Shown: positions 9,224 through 19,701, counted from the stretch's first letter. The stretch is DNA of 35,976 nucleotides from Anaerolineae bacterium (GCA_012031655.1 JAAUUD010000003.1:1-35976), one strand, 5' to 3'. A program made the numbers and translations. Notes: generated from the letters alone by a model not told the origin.

Positions 9224-10361
9224 ATGGAAAAACGAACGGTTTGGAACCTGCCCACTGTCCTTTATCAGTCCCTGGCTAGCTATGAGGAATCCCGCCCGGT
9301 CGCGCTCATTACCGCGTTGGACCGCTGGGCACGGGTGCAGGATCAACTGAACCTGCCGATTGTGGTTCAGGCAGAGCCAGAACGGACTGACTATGCCTTT
9401 TTGCAATATCTGGCGCAGCATGTTCCCTCCACGGTCGAGGTCATCTATGCGGTCGGGGGGGCGCCGCAGGTGATGGCGGGTAAAGTGGTGGCGTATGAAA
9501 AACGACCTCCCCTTGATCATCATCCCAACAGAGCTGGACTCGGACCAGATTTTTGAGCCGCACGTCGAGACCATGACCGAAGGCATTTTAAATGACGTGG
9601 AATTGGGCGCCGCGCAACGGGTTGTGGTTGACCTGGAGGTAATCGCGGCGGCGGACCTGCATCAGCGTGCCGGGATGGTGGCTGATATGCTGGCCATCGT
9701 GACGGGCCTGCTGGACTGGCGCTATGCAGTCAAGATGGAAAAGAATGCGCTGGCCCATCCCTTTATGCCCTGGGCGGCGGGTGTGGCAGCCGGGATTGCT
9801 TCGCAAACCTTGAAGATTGCGCCGCAAATTGGCGAAGGAGACCCGGAAGCTCTGCGTACCCTGCTCGACCTGACGGCGCTGTCTGTGCAACTGGCCAACC
9901 AACTGGGCCACGACCGCCACCAGGAAGGCACCGAACACTACCTGGCCTTTGCGCTGGAAAACCAGGGCGTGCATTATGCCTCGCATGCCGAATGCCTGGC
10001 GCCGGGCATTTTGCTCACTTCGGCCCTGCATGGCCAGGACCCCGCAGCCCTGCGCGAGGCGCTCCTGAAGGCTGGGGTACGCCTGGATGTGTTGCGCCCG
10101 GTGGATTTGCAGCAGGCGCTTAATAACCTGCCAAACTTCGTGGAGACGAATGGCCTGCCGCACGGCATCGCCCATGACATTGACCCCTATAGCGACATGG
10201 TCAAGAACGCGTTGGCCACCGCACAATTGAGCCTGGAAACAGGCGGTTGGGCCGTGGCGCAACCCACAGCCCCGGCTGCGGCTGGCGCCACCAGCAGTGT
10301 GCCCTCCCCAGAGGATACCGAACCCGGCCCACCCCCCGCAGAAGAAAGCAACCCGGCCTGA
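9224..10361 (+). CDS. Iron-containing alcohol dehydrogenase family protein, glycerol-1-phosphate dehydrogenase-like; frameshift near 9500-9515
   Basis: [20 protein letters not shown]...[23 protein letters not shown] | [20 protein letters not shown]...[15 protein letters not shown]...[11 protein letters not shown]; the two ORFs are continuous if one extra base in cgacctcccc is removed. Confidence 0.75.
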
Positions 10362-11002
10362 TGCGCATTTGCGGCATGGATGAAGCCGGGCGCGGTCCGG
10401 TGGCGGGGCCGCTTGTGGCGGCGGCGGTGGTGGTGGATGAGGCCAGCCCAGAACTCGATGCCCGCGATGGCAAGACCATTGCAGCCAAAAAGCGCTTGGT
10501 CTGGGCGGAACGCCTGCGCGGCGAAGTGGACCAGGTTGAATATGCCCTGATCAGCGTGGAGGAGATCAACGAGCACGGCCTGGGTTGGGCGAACAAAGAG
10601 GTTTTTCGTCGCCTGATCGAGAAGATCGACGCTGATCAATACATTGTGGATGGCAACCTTAAGTTTGGCGACATGCTTGGGGAAAAAGGTGCGCGGGTGC
10701 AGTGTGTCGTGCGTGCCGACCAGCACATAAAAGTGGTTTCTGCCGCTTCGATCCTCGCCAAGACCCATCGCGATCAGCTCATGCTGGCCTTGCACGAACA
10801 ATACCCGGATTATGCCTGGCAACAGAACAAGGGCTACCCCACCCGCGCCCATATTCAAGCCCTCAATCGCCTGGGGCCAACCCCCTATCATCGCGACAAA
10901 GCCTACAGCACCGTAAAAAAAAATCTTGACGCGGGCGCTCCCCCTATTACCAACCCCTCGAACCTGCCGCGCCAGATGCGCCTGCCGATTGAGCTGGGCT
11001 AG
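10361..11002 (+). CDS. rnhB: Ribonuclease HII
   Basis: [49 protein letters not shown]; start ATG overlaps upstream TGA. Confidence 0.94.
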   Translation: MRICGMDEAGRGPVAGPLVAAAVVVDEASPELDARDGKTIAAKKRLVWAERLRGEVDQVEYALISVEEINEHGLGWANKEVFRRLIEKIDADQYIVDGNLKFGDMLGEKGARVQCVVRADQHIKVVSAASILAKTHRDQLMLALHEQYPDYAWQQNKGYPTRAHIQALNRLGPTPYHRDKAYSTVKKNLDAGAPPITNPSNLPRQMRLPIELG

Positions 11003-11931
11003 CTGCCCTGGCGCAGGTTGTCCAGGGTATGTTGCAGATCCGGCGGGAGCGCGCTTCGATCGCCAAGGGTGTGTTGGTGGCGGGATGTGAGAAGCGCAGT
11101 TGTTGCGCGTGCAAAAAAACCGCTTGAGCTTGAGCGAGGGCTTGCGCCGTCCGTAGACCGTGTCGCCCACCACCGGATGACCGATCAGGGCCAGGTGTAC
11201 CCGAATCTGATGGGTGCGCCCTGTTTCCGGGCGAACTTCCAGCAAGCTATGGTTGGGGAAGGTTCCAGGGTGCGGAACACAGAGACTGCCGAGCGCCCAT
11301 CGCGGGTGGCGGCCATCTTTTTGCGCTGCCGGGGGTCGCGGCCCATCGGGGCGTCAATCCTGCCTGTTTCAGAAGGGGGTGCGCCTTCCACCAGCGCCAG
11401 GTAGACCTTCTCCACGCTCCGCGCCTGGAATTGCGCCATTAGCGCAGCCTGACTGGTTGCGTTGAGCGCCACCAGGATGACCCCAGAGGTGTCTTTATCC
11501 AGCCGATGCACGATCCCGGCGCGTTCTGGCTCGCCTACGCTGGCCACCTGGGGATAGCGGGCCAGAAGGGCGTTCACCAGGGTGCCGCTGATGTTGCCAT
11601 CGCCAGGGTGCACCACCATGCCCGCTGCTTTGTTGATCACCACCAGGTGCTCATCTTCGTAGAGCACCTCCAGCGGGAGCGCTTCGGGCAGCACTTCGCC
11701 AGCCGTGGGCATGGCTTCGGGCAGGCGTGCGCGCACGCGCGACCCTGCTTCCAACCGGGTAGAGGGTTTGGCGGGCTGATCATCAACCGAAGCAGCGCCC
11801 GCACGGATGAGCTGCTGCACCTGCGCCCGCGAGCACTGTGGCAGCACTTCCGCCAGGAACTTATCCAGCCGTTCCCCGGCAGCATCCTCCTCAATCAGAA
11901 AGTCATGGTCCATCAGGGGTGGTGTTTCCAT
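10999..11931 (-). CDS. RluD-family 23S rRNA pseudouridine synthase, disrupted by about 3 single-base indels
   Basis: [22 protein letters not shown] (S4), [17 protein letters not shown], then shifted frame [31 protein letters not shown], then [22 protein letters not shown] and [16 protein letters not shown]. Confidence 0.9.
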
Positions 11932-12062
11932 AGATCCATCATAGCGGAAAAACTACCCACCTAGCTAGTTGCACTTCCCCGGCAGGCTGCTTTAATGAAA
12001 AAGGTTGTTGCGATGGATGCTGATTACTTCAATTCGTTGAGCTGTTTAAGGAGATTGCCTGC

Positions 12063-12494
12063 GTGCAACCGACCAATCTGTACACCTTGCCACTGAGCCG
12101 CCCTGTTGACCCCTATGAACTGACCGCCGCGCTGGTTAACATCGCCCTGGTAGACCCGGCTGTGATCCTGGCTACAGAAGACCCACAGCGCGCTGCCTTG
12201 CCCACGCCAGGAACGCGGGTGGTGGGGTTTCTTTACCCCGGGTCGGGCGAATACCCTCAACTGCTGGACCTGATCTGGCTGAGCGCAGCACAAGCGTATG
12301 ACGGCGCTGGCGAACGTGCCTGGGCCGAAGCCCTTTGCACTGAGCTGGAGTGTTATGCGCTGGTGGCTGCTGATGACGCCCCGGATGACCCTTTCCAATA
12401 CCTGGAAATTGCCCCCGATGGGAGCACAAGCCGCGTGGCGCTGGACCCGCAAGCCGTTGATAACGGAGAAATCCTGATCGCCACGCGGTTTTAG
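12063..12494 (+). CDS. Hypothetical protein
   Basis: ORF 143 aa, GTG start, coding-like composition; no family recognised. Confidence 0.6.
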   Translation: MQPTNLYTLPLSRPVDPYELTAALVNIALVDPAVILATEDPQRAALPTPGTRVVGFLYPGSGEYPQLLDLIWLSAAQAYDGAGERAWAEALCTELECYALVAADDAPDDPFQYLEIAPDGSTSRVALDPQAVDNGEILIATRF

Positions 12495-12500
12495 GACGGG

Positions 12501-13650
12501 CTAAAATTCCTGCCAATCGCGCATGAGGGCTGCCACCAGCGCCGTGCGGCGTGTCAGGCTGCGGATCAGGATATGCTCGTGTTGGGCGTGCATCCCAGCA
12601 CCATGGGCGCCCAGGCCATCCAACACGGGCATCCCCGTCGCGGCAATGAAGTTGCCATCGCTAGCCCCACCAGCACTGTCTTCGTAGAGCGTCATGCCAA
12701 TGCCTTCTGCGATGCGCCGCGCCTGGGCCACGGTGGCTTCCATGCGGGCGTTGCGCTCCATCGGTGGGCGATTGATGCTGCCTGTAATTTCCAGAGTGCT
12801 GCCTGGTAGCATGGGTTCTAAACTGCGGATGGCTGCGTCAACGCGGTCGGCTTCGCTCTGGTAGAAGAAGCGCACATCGACTTCGCAGCGGGCTTCGGCG
12901 GGGATGACGTTGCTGGCGGTGCCTCCCTGGACCTGGGTCACGCTGACTGAAGTGCCTGGCGCAGGGCGTTCAAGCTATGTAGCGCGATTGTCTGGTGGGC
13001 CAGTTCCACCACGGCATTCACCCCTTCTTCTGGCGCGGCCCCCGCGTGGGAGGCCTTCCCCCGGGCGGTGATAGTGTAGTTGCCGATGCCCTTGCGCCAG
13101 GTCTTAAGCCCTTCGTTATCCTGGGCGGCGGGTTCCATCACCAGGGTCAGGGCGCATTCAGCGGCAGTCTCCAGGATGATCTGGCGGCTGTGATGGCTGC
13201 CGGTTTCCTCATCGGTCGTCACCATCATGTAGATGGGGCGTTGTGGCATCTGGCCCAGCACTTGCAAGGCGCGGATGGCTTCGATAGCAATCACAATGCC
13301 CGCTTTCATGTCCAGCGCGCCTGGCCCATAAAAGCGGTCTTCATCCTGGCGGATAGGTACCTGATCTGGAAGCGTGCCGACTGGCCAGACGGTATCCATG
13401 TGGCAGAGCAGCAGGATGGGGCGCCCTGGGGCATTGGGGCTCCAGATGCCCATCAAGATGTCGCCCACGGTGGCAGCAGGTAGCGCCGGAGGTTTGCGCG
13501 GCGGTCTGACATCTGCGCCTGCACAAAGCGCCCCAGGGCATCAACCCGGGGTTTGTCATGCGAGGGCGATTCAAACTCAACCAGCTTTCGCAAGAGGTCC
13601 AGCATGGGCGGCGTACGGTCATCAAAGTAAGTGTTCCAGTCCTTAAACAT
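12501..13650 (-). CDS. M20-family metallopeptidase (carboxypeptidase G2-like), split by two frameshifts (about 13455-13545 and 12965-12985)
   Basis: Three consecutive ORFs: MFKDWNTYFDDRTPPMLDLLRKLVEFESPSHDK / VGDILMGIW...LLLCHMDTVWPVGT...YGPGALDMKAG...TTDEETGS...GKASHAGAAPEEGVNA / SVTQVQGGTASNVIPAEARCEVDVRF...GGASDGNFIAATGMPVLDGLGAHGAGMHA. Confidence 0.88.
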
Positions 13651-13756
13651 ACGTCCTTTGCCTCTGTGGGGGGCCCTGAGGGTCCCGATTGTTGCCAAGC
13701 ATAGCCTGAATTCCCGCTTGCGCCCATTTCGGGTGTTCATTACGCTACAATAGTCT

Positions 13757-13773
13757 AGGGGAGTCACTCCCCT
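13757..13773 (+). other. 5'UTR hairpin upstream of helicase gene
   Basis: AGGGGAG-TCA-CTCCCCT, 7 bp stem, between a TACAAT -10-like hexamer (13745-13750) and ATG 13805. Confidence 0.4.
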
Positions 13774-13804
13774 GGATGTATGCTGTCTGAAATATTGAGG
13801 GTGT

Positions 13805-16404
13805 ATGGGAAAGAAGAAAAACAAGCCGATCCTGGGGCGCGATGACCTGGTGATGTTGGTCAAGGCCTCTCCTGCAGGCGTGTTGCGGCGGTATGAACTG
13901 TACGCGCTCTGGCGGATGGTCAACGAATCAATTCAGGAAGCGCGCGGCCTGGGGTTGGTAGCCACAATCAATGACCTAGTCTATGATCCAGATCGGTTGG
14001 AGCGCCCAGCAGCCGAAGCCGTGGCCGAAAACGGCGCTGGGACGGGCCTGCCCAGCTTTGCGCGCTGGGTTCACGAGTTGCTGAGCGCAGCGCAGGCGCC
14101 GGCTGTGCCGCTGGAAGACCTCAAAAAACAAATTGGAGATTACTTTAGCCCGCGCCTGATGGACCCGGTCGAGGTCGCAGAATTGGGTATCGAAAGCCTG
14201 ACCCTGCGCCTCTTTGAACCTTTCATGTGTGGTTCTATCTGCGTACCGAGTCTGGCGAAGCCGTCTATGACTATGCTCTGGCGGAGGCCGAACGCCTCCA
14301 CGAAGCCGCCTGGCAGGCAGTCGCGGAGTGGGCTGGGCCAGAGTTGCGCGAGGGCGCGCGCCTGACCGGCCAGGAACCGCCCAAAACGCAAGCCCTGGCG
14401 CGGCTCTACTCGCGTCACCAGCTAGAAAACGCGCTGGCTTTGCCGCTACGCGTGCTGCGGTTGCTGCTCCAGCAAGAAAAGATGGAGCACCGCCTTTGCC
14501 CGGATGGAGTGGTGCGTTTTCGGGCGCAAGACGTGCACCAGTTACGCGATAATCCCGCTCGTTTGCAGGATGTCGAGGATGAGTTCGAACTGACTTCGCA
14601 CCAGTTGCGCTTGCTGACAGACCTGAAGCTGAACTACCTGCGGACGCACCTCCATAACGCCGGGGTTAAGCCGACCGGCTCTCGCGGGCAGGGGCATAAC
14701 GAAACCCTGTGGTATCGCTGGGGCGATGTGCGCCAGGTTTTCTGGCCAGATGGCGACCATCCCAACATCGCGGATATTGAGCTTATCGAAGAAACGGGTG
14801 GTTCTGGGCGGGCCTGGTGGAGCGACCAACTAACGGCCCTGCACGATGAAATTGAGGACAAAAAGCGCAAGCGGCGCGATGCCCGCGACCGCCGCCGCCA
14901 GGAGATGCGCGAGCAACGTGCTCAACTCCGCGCCCAGATGATCGATAACTTCCCTAGCTGGCTGCGCGACCCTGAATTTGAGCAAACCGCGTTCATCCAC
15001 GTAGGGCCAACCAACTCTGGCAAAACGCACGATGCCCTGGTGGAGCTATCCAAAACGGAGAGCGGTTGGTACCTGGCGCCCTTGCGCTTGCTGGCACGCG
15101 AGGTCTTCGAGAAGCTGAACCGGATGGGCGTCTATTGCTCCCTGTTAACAGGTGAAGAGCGCATCGACGTCCCCGGCGCAACCTTCACCGCCGCCACCGT
15201 AGAGATGTTCAACCCCCTGCATAGCGGGGATTGCGTGGTGGTGGACGAAGCGCACCTGGTGGGCGATGATCAACGCGGTTGGGCCTGGACGCAAGCCCTC
15301 GTCCGCGCCGAGGCGCCCCAATTGCGCGTGATTACGGCCCCGCATGGCCTGAACCTGCTCACCCGTATCTTTGAAAATACGGGCGTCGAAACCCAGGTGC
15401 TCCATCATCAGCGGATGGTGCCGCTGGAGGTTGCCGACCGCCCCTGGGACCTCTCCCATCTGCCCCCTCGCACGATCCTGGTGGCCTTCACCCGGCGCGA
15501 TGTGCTGCGCCTGAAGTACGAACTGCAACAGATGGGCCGTAGCGTGGCGGTGGTCTATGGCGCGTTGCCGCCAGAAGTTCGCCTGAAGCAAGCCGAGCGC
15601 TTTGCACGGGGCGAGGTCGAAATCTGCGTGGCCACCGATGCGGTTGGCATGGGGCTCAACCTCCCGGCAGATAATGTGGTGTTTTCTACGCTGCGCAAGT
15701 TCGATGGCAAGCAACGCCGCCGCCTGGAGGCGTCTGAGCTTCAGCAGATTGCAGGCCGAGCCGGGCGTTTTGGCATGTCGGAGCGCGGCCTGGTGAACGG
15801 CATCAACAAGGGAATCCTGGATGAAGTCCGCAAGTTGATGAACCAGCCCATCCCGGATGTTGGTGCGGCTCGCCTGGCGCCGCGCACAGATGAAATCGAG
15901 CTGCTGGAAGGCGATCTGGTGGAGCGGCTCATCACCTGGCAGAAGCTCAACGCCATCCCTGACGACCTGCGCGGGATTGTTACCTCCACTGAAATGGATG
16001 ACCGCATTGAGTTGGCGCGCTTCTTGAGCTACGAGGACCTTTTTAAGCTGGGCGTGGATCGTGCGCTGACGCTGGTCAATGCGCCCGTTCGCAGCGAAAG
16101 CCAGGAATACTGGGTGGAGTGCGCCACCGCCATCCTGGAAGATACCGAACTGCCCCAGCCGCCACCCTCGCTAACGCGCATCAGCGAAGGGGCCAGCCTC
16201 AAACGGGCCGAAGCGGTGATCGCCTGCATTGACATTTACCTGTGGCTGGCCTATCGCCAACCCTTCCAACATCTGGTGCAGGATGTACAACCGATTATGC
16301 TGCAACGCGAAGCGCTCATCCGCGAAATGGATCTGGCGCTCATGAAGAAGTTCGACCCGAACGCCTCGCGCGGGCGTAGCGGCACCTGGAACGAGTACTT
16401 CTAG
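13805..16404 (+). CDS. SUV3-like DExH-box RNA helicase with N-terminal extension; -1 frameshift near 14236
   Basis: HVGPTNSGKTHDALVEL (Walker A), APLRLLAREVFEKLN, VVDEAHLVGDDQRGWAWTQALV, VVYGALPPEVRLKQAERF, ATDAVGMGLNLPADNVVFSTLRKFDG, QQIAGRAGRFG; N-terminal ORF 13805.. ends LRLFEPFM|WFYLRTESGEAVYDYAL across the frameshift. Confidence 0.88.
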
Positions 16405-16473
16405 GCCAAGTCAGACTCGCTTTTTTGTTCTAGTGCTGGTAGACTTGAAGTAAGCAAGTGTCAGGGGGTTCCA

Positions 16474-17967
16474 TTGGCAAACCAGGCGCTCTATCTCAAG
16501 TGGCGGCCTCAGGCCTTCGATGAGATGATTGGGCAAGAGCACATCGTGCAAACCCTGCGCAATGCCCTGCGACAGGAGCGTATTCGCCATGCATATCTGT
16601 TCAGCGGGCCGCGTGGCACGGGCAAAACCTCCTCGGCGCGTTTGCTGGCCAAGGCCGTCAATTGCCTGGAGCCCAACCCGAACCGCCGCCCCTGTAACGC
16701 CTGCCACACCTGCCAGATGGTCAACGAAGGGCGTTTTCTGGACCTCATCGAAATTGACGCGGCCTCGCACACCGGGGTTGATGATGTGCGCGACCTGCGC
16801 GAGAAGATCGCGTTTGCGCCCACAGAGGGCCGCTACAAGGTCTACATTATTGACGAAGTGCATCGTTTTTCGGCGGCTGCCTTCGATGCCCTGCTAAAAA
16901 CCCTGGAAGAACCCCCTGCCCATGCGATTTTCGTCCTGGCCACCACCGAAATAGATAAAGTGCCCGCCACGATCAAGAGCCGCTGTTTGCTCTTTGAATT
17001 TCGGCGTGTTTCGCTACGCCAGGTGATGGAACGCCTACAAATGATCTGCGATGATGAGTCGATCTCCATCGAACCGGCGGCGCTGGAACTCATCGCACGG
17101 CAGGGGACCGGCAGCGTGCGCGATAGCATCAGCTTGCTGGATCAGGTCATTGCTGATCCCGAACAGCATATTTCCCTGGAACTTGCCCAGCGGATGTTGG
17201 GGGCGGTGGGCAGCCAGGCCGTCATCCATCTGGCGCAGGCGATTTTCGAGCGCGATGCCCCCCTGGGCCTGGACATCCTGAACGAAGCGCTGGATATGGG
17301 CGCTGACCCACGCCAATTCGCGCAACAGGTGGTCGAGCACCTGCGGAATGTGTTGCTGGTGCAGATCGGCGGACGGGCGGTGGTGGATGCCTCCGACGAA
17401 ATGCGCGATATCCTGGCGGACCAGGCCGTGCTGGCGGAACGTGCGCTGTTGATGCGTGCTGTCCGTGCCTTTAATGGCGCGGTAGCGGAACTGCGCGGCG
17501 GTTGGCAACCCCAGTTGCCGCTTGAGCTGGCCTTGCTAGAAAGCGTTGATACGCCCGTGGTTGCCCCTGTTCAGGACCCAGCCCGGTTCGGCGTGCCGAA
17601 ACACCTCGCCCGCAGCCGCAAGAACGCTGTGCCCGCCCCACTGCCGCTGCCTGCTGTGGCTCCGCCGCAAGGCGCACCGGGCGTCGCTGCGGATTTGCCC
17701 GTGCTCGCCCAGTGGGATGAGGTCGTCAATTACATTAAAAGCGCCCTGCGCTCCGCTTCGATTTCTGGCCTGATCGACCATGCCCAGCCACAACGCTTTC
17801 AGCAGGGCGTGCTTTACCTGAGCGCCGAAAACGACTTCTTCCGGACGCGGTTGGAAAAAGCCCGGGAGGATCTCCTGGCGGCGCTGCTGGCCGTCTTTGG
17901 CCAGCCTGTGCAGGTCAAAATCGAGATAGGTAGCGTGGGGCAGCGCCCTAACCGCCCAGGGGGATGA
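16474..17967 (+). CDS. dnaX: DNA polymerase III subunit gamma/tau
   Basis: LYLKWRPQAFDEMIGQEHIVQTLRNAL, SGPRGTGKTSSARLLAKAVNC, zinc motif CLEPNPNRRPCNACHTC, IDEVHRFSAAAFDALLKTLEEPPAH; TTG start. Confidence 0.96.
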   Translation: MANQALYLKWRPQAFDEMIGQEHIVQTLRNALRQERIRHAYLFSGPRGTGKTSSARLLAKAVNCLEPNPNRRPCNACHTCQMVNEGRFLDLIEIDAASHTGVDDVRDLREKIAFAPTEGRYKVYIIDEVHRFSAAAFDALLKTLEEPPAHAIFVLATTEIDKVPATIKSRCLLFEFRRVSLRQVMERLQMICDDESISIEPAALELIARQGTGSVRDSISLLDQVIADPEQHISLELAQRMLGAVGSQAVIHLAQAIFERDAPLGLDILNEALDMGADPRQFAQQVVEHLRNVLLVQIGGRAVVDASDEMRDILADQAVLAERALLMRAVRAFNGAVAELRGGWQPQLPLELALLESVDTPVVAPVQDPARFGVPKHLARSRKNAVPAPLPLPAVAPPQGAPGVAADLPVLAQWDEVVNYIKSALRSASISGLIDHAQPQRFQQGVLYLSAENDFFRTRLEKAREDLLAALLAVFGQPVQVKIEIGSVGQRPNRPGG

Positions 17968-18042
17968 TTTGCTTGATGAAGCGATGAGCCTGGGAGCAGA
18001 AATCACTGAGTTGGATTGAGGAAGAGGAAGGATTACGCAACT

Positions 18043-18441
18043 ATGGTCAAGAAGATGAAGCCGAAGGGCACCTCTCGGAAGCCAGCTGGCGGGGGCGGCA
18101 TGGGCAACCCCAACGCGATGATGGCCCAGCTCCAAAAAATGCAGGACGACATGGCCGAAGCCCAGAAGCAGCTCGAAACCGAAACGCTGGAAGTGAGCGT
18201 GGGCGGCGGCGCGATTAGTGTGGTCGTAACAGGCCACCAGCGTATACAGTCCATTCAGATCAATAAAGAAGCAATTGATCTGGAAGACGAAGAATGGCTG
18301 GAAGACCTCCAGGACCTGTTGGTAGCAGCCTTTAACCAGGCTATTGAGCAGTCGCAGGCCATGGCCACCGAGCGGATGGAAGCCATCACCGGTGGTTTGG
18401 GCGGAGGTCTACCCGGTGGGCTAGGTGGGTTGCTCGGCTAA
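18043..18441 (+). CDS. YbaB/EbfC family nucleoid-associated protein
   Basis: MAQLQKMQDDMAEAQKQLETETLEVSVGGGAISVVVTGHQRIQSIQI; located between dnaX and recR. Confidence 0.93.
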   Translation: MVKKMKPKGTSRKPAGGGGMGNPNAMMAQLQKMQDDMAEAQKQLETETLEVSVGGGAISVVVTGHQRIQSIQINKEAIDLEDEEWLEDLQDLLVAAFNQAIEQSQAMATERMEAITGGLGGGLPGGLGGLLG

Positions 18442-18839
18442 TGCGCCGCCTGATCCTTAGCTGGCTGGTCAACGCAGTGAGCTTGTTTGTGGTGGCCAGC
18501 GTGCTGCCGGGGGTTACGCTCGCTGAGGGGATCACTACCCTGCTGCTGGTGGCGTTGCTCATCGGGCTGATCAACGCTGTGCTACGCCCGTTGCTCTATT
18601 TTGCCAGTTGCGGCCTGATTGTATTAACGCTGGGGTTGATTATCCCCATCTTGAATGCGCTCTTGCTGCTGCTGGCGGATCGGCTGGCTGGGGATCGTTT
18701 TGAAATCGCTGGGATTGGTTGGGCCATCATCGCCGCGCTGATGATGGGCGTCATTAATGCCGTACTGACGCAGATTTTGGCGCCAGAAAAAGAGAAGAAA
18801 GACAAGGACAAAGGGCCATATGTCATTAACGCCCGTTAA
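18441..18839 (+). CDS. Phage-holin-superfamily-IV-like membrane protein
   Basis: 132 aa, 4 hydrophobic segments; LVNAVSLFVVASVLPGVTL...INAVLRPLL...LNALLLLLADRL; start overlaps ybaB stop (TAATG). Confidence 0.85.
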   Translation: MRRLILSWLVNAVSLFVVASVLPGVTLAEGITTLLLVALLIGLINAVLRPLLYFASCGLIVLTLGLIIPILNALLLLLADRLAGDRFEIAGIGWAIIAALMMGVINAVLTQILAPEKEKKDKDKGPYVINAR

Positions 18840-19440
18840 CCGCAGCTTGCCGCCCAGCATCCAAAAAACCATTGAGGCGTTTTCGCGCTTGCCAGGCATT
18901 GGGCCGAAGTCTGCTTCGCGGCTCGCCTACTACCTGCTCCGTTCCCCGGATGAGGTAGCCCTGAGCCTGGCGGCTGCCCTGACCGACCTCAAGCAAAACA
19001 CGCGCTTTTGCAGCATTTGCTTTAATATTACCGAGCAGCCCATCTGTGCGATCTGCGCAGACGAGCGCCGCGATCGCGACAAGGTGGTGGTAGTGGAAGA
19101 ACCGTTAGACCTGGTGGCGATGGAGCGTACCAGGGCATATAACGGGCGCTACCATGTTCTGCACGGCGCGATCCGCCCGGTCGAGGGGATCGGTCCAGAT
19201 GATCTCAAAATTCGGGAGCTGGTTGCACGAATTCCGGCAGAAGGCATCCTTGAAGTCATCATCGCCACCAATCCCAGTACCGAAGGCGAAGCAACCGCGT
19301 TCACGGTGCAGCGTTACCTCGAAGGGCTGGGCGTGCGTATCACCCGCCTGGCGCGTGGTCTGCCCACAGGGAGCGACCTGGAGTATGTAGACTCTCTCAC
19401 GCTCACCCGTGCTCTGCAGGGCCGCTACGACCTCTCTTAA
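18820..19440 (+). CDS. recR: Recombination protein RecR
   Basis: FSRLPGIGPKSASRLAYYLL, C4 zinc motif CSICFNITEQPICAIC, Toprim VVVVEEPLDLVAME, GLPTGSDLEYVDSLTLTRAL. Confidence 0.96.
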   Translation: MSLTPVNRSLPPSIQKTIEAFSRLPGIGPKSASRLAYYLLRSPDEVALSLAAALTDLKQNTRFCSICFNITEQPICAICADERRDRDKVVVVEEPLDLVAMERTRAYNGRYHVLHGAIRPVEGIGPDDLKIRELVARIPAEGILEVIIATNPSTEGEATAFTVQRYLEGLGVRITRLARGLPTGSDLEYVDSLTLTRALQGRYDLS

Positions 19441-19481
19441 ATCTCGTTTGGCTTGGCTCGCCCCCAAATCCAAAGTTTCCC

Positions 19482-19511
19482 TTGAGGACCCTTTCAAAGA
19501 TGGAGTAAGCT
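19482..19511 (+). promoter_or_regulatory. Promoter-like P1 upstream of leader element A
   Basis: TTGAGG - N18 - TAAGCT. Confidence 0.4.
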
Positions 19512-19556
19512 GCTCGCTACTAAATTGGGCAGCTCAAGAAACTGAGCATAAGAAGC

Positions 19557-19635
19557 GAGGACGCTGAAGCACGCTAGGTGGTTAGGGGGTAGAAACACCC
19601 TCCTACAAACGATCGCTGCCGTGCTCACCAACGCA
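19557..19635 (+). ncRNA. Structured leader element A (homologous to element B)
   Basis: Shares ACGCTGA...GCT(C)AGGTGGTTA(A)GGGGG...AAA...CTGCCGTGC with element B; outer stem AGCACG(19568-19573)/CGTGCT(19620-19625). Confidence 0.45.
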
Positions 19636-19672
19636 AGTTTAACCCAATTTAATCCAAAATCTTAAATCCCCC

Positions 19673-19701
19673 TTGACGGCAAAACAGGGTGGGAGTAATA
19701 T
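19673..19701 (+). promoter_or_regulatory. rRNA operon promoter P2
   Basis: TTGACG - N17 - TAATAT. Confidence 0.65.

Noticed and set aside
9588-10262. 224-aa antisense ORF (and 30664..31353 +, 229 aa, antisense to SpoIIE)
   Set aside because: Both are opposite strands of recognisable conserved genes and show low-complexity, non-protein-like composition.
10187-11245. 352-aa minus ORF spanning rnhB antisense
   Set aside because: Only its first ~30 residues ([31 protein letters not shown]) are real RluD coding; the rest is antisense read-through created by indels.
17840-17880. Possible programmed -1 frameshift in dnaX (tau/gamma)
   Set aside because: The only A-run (ggaaaaagcc) lacks the canonical A AAA AAG heptamer and I see no clear stimulatory structure; the dnaX ORF is complete without it.
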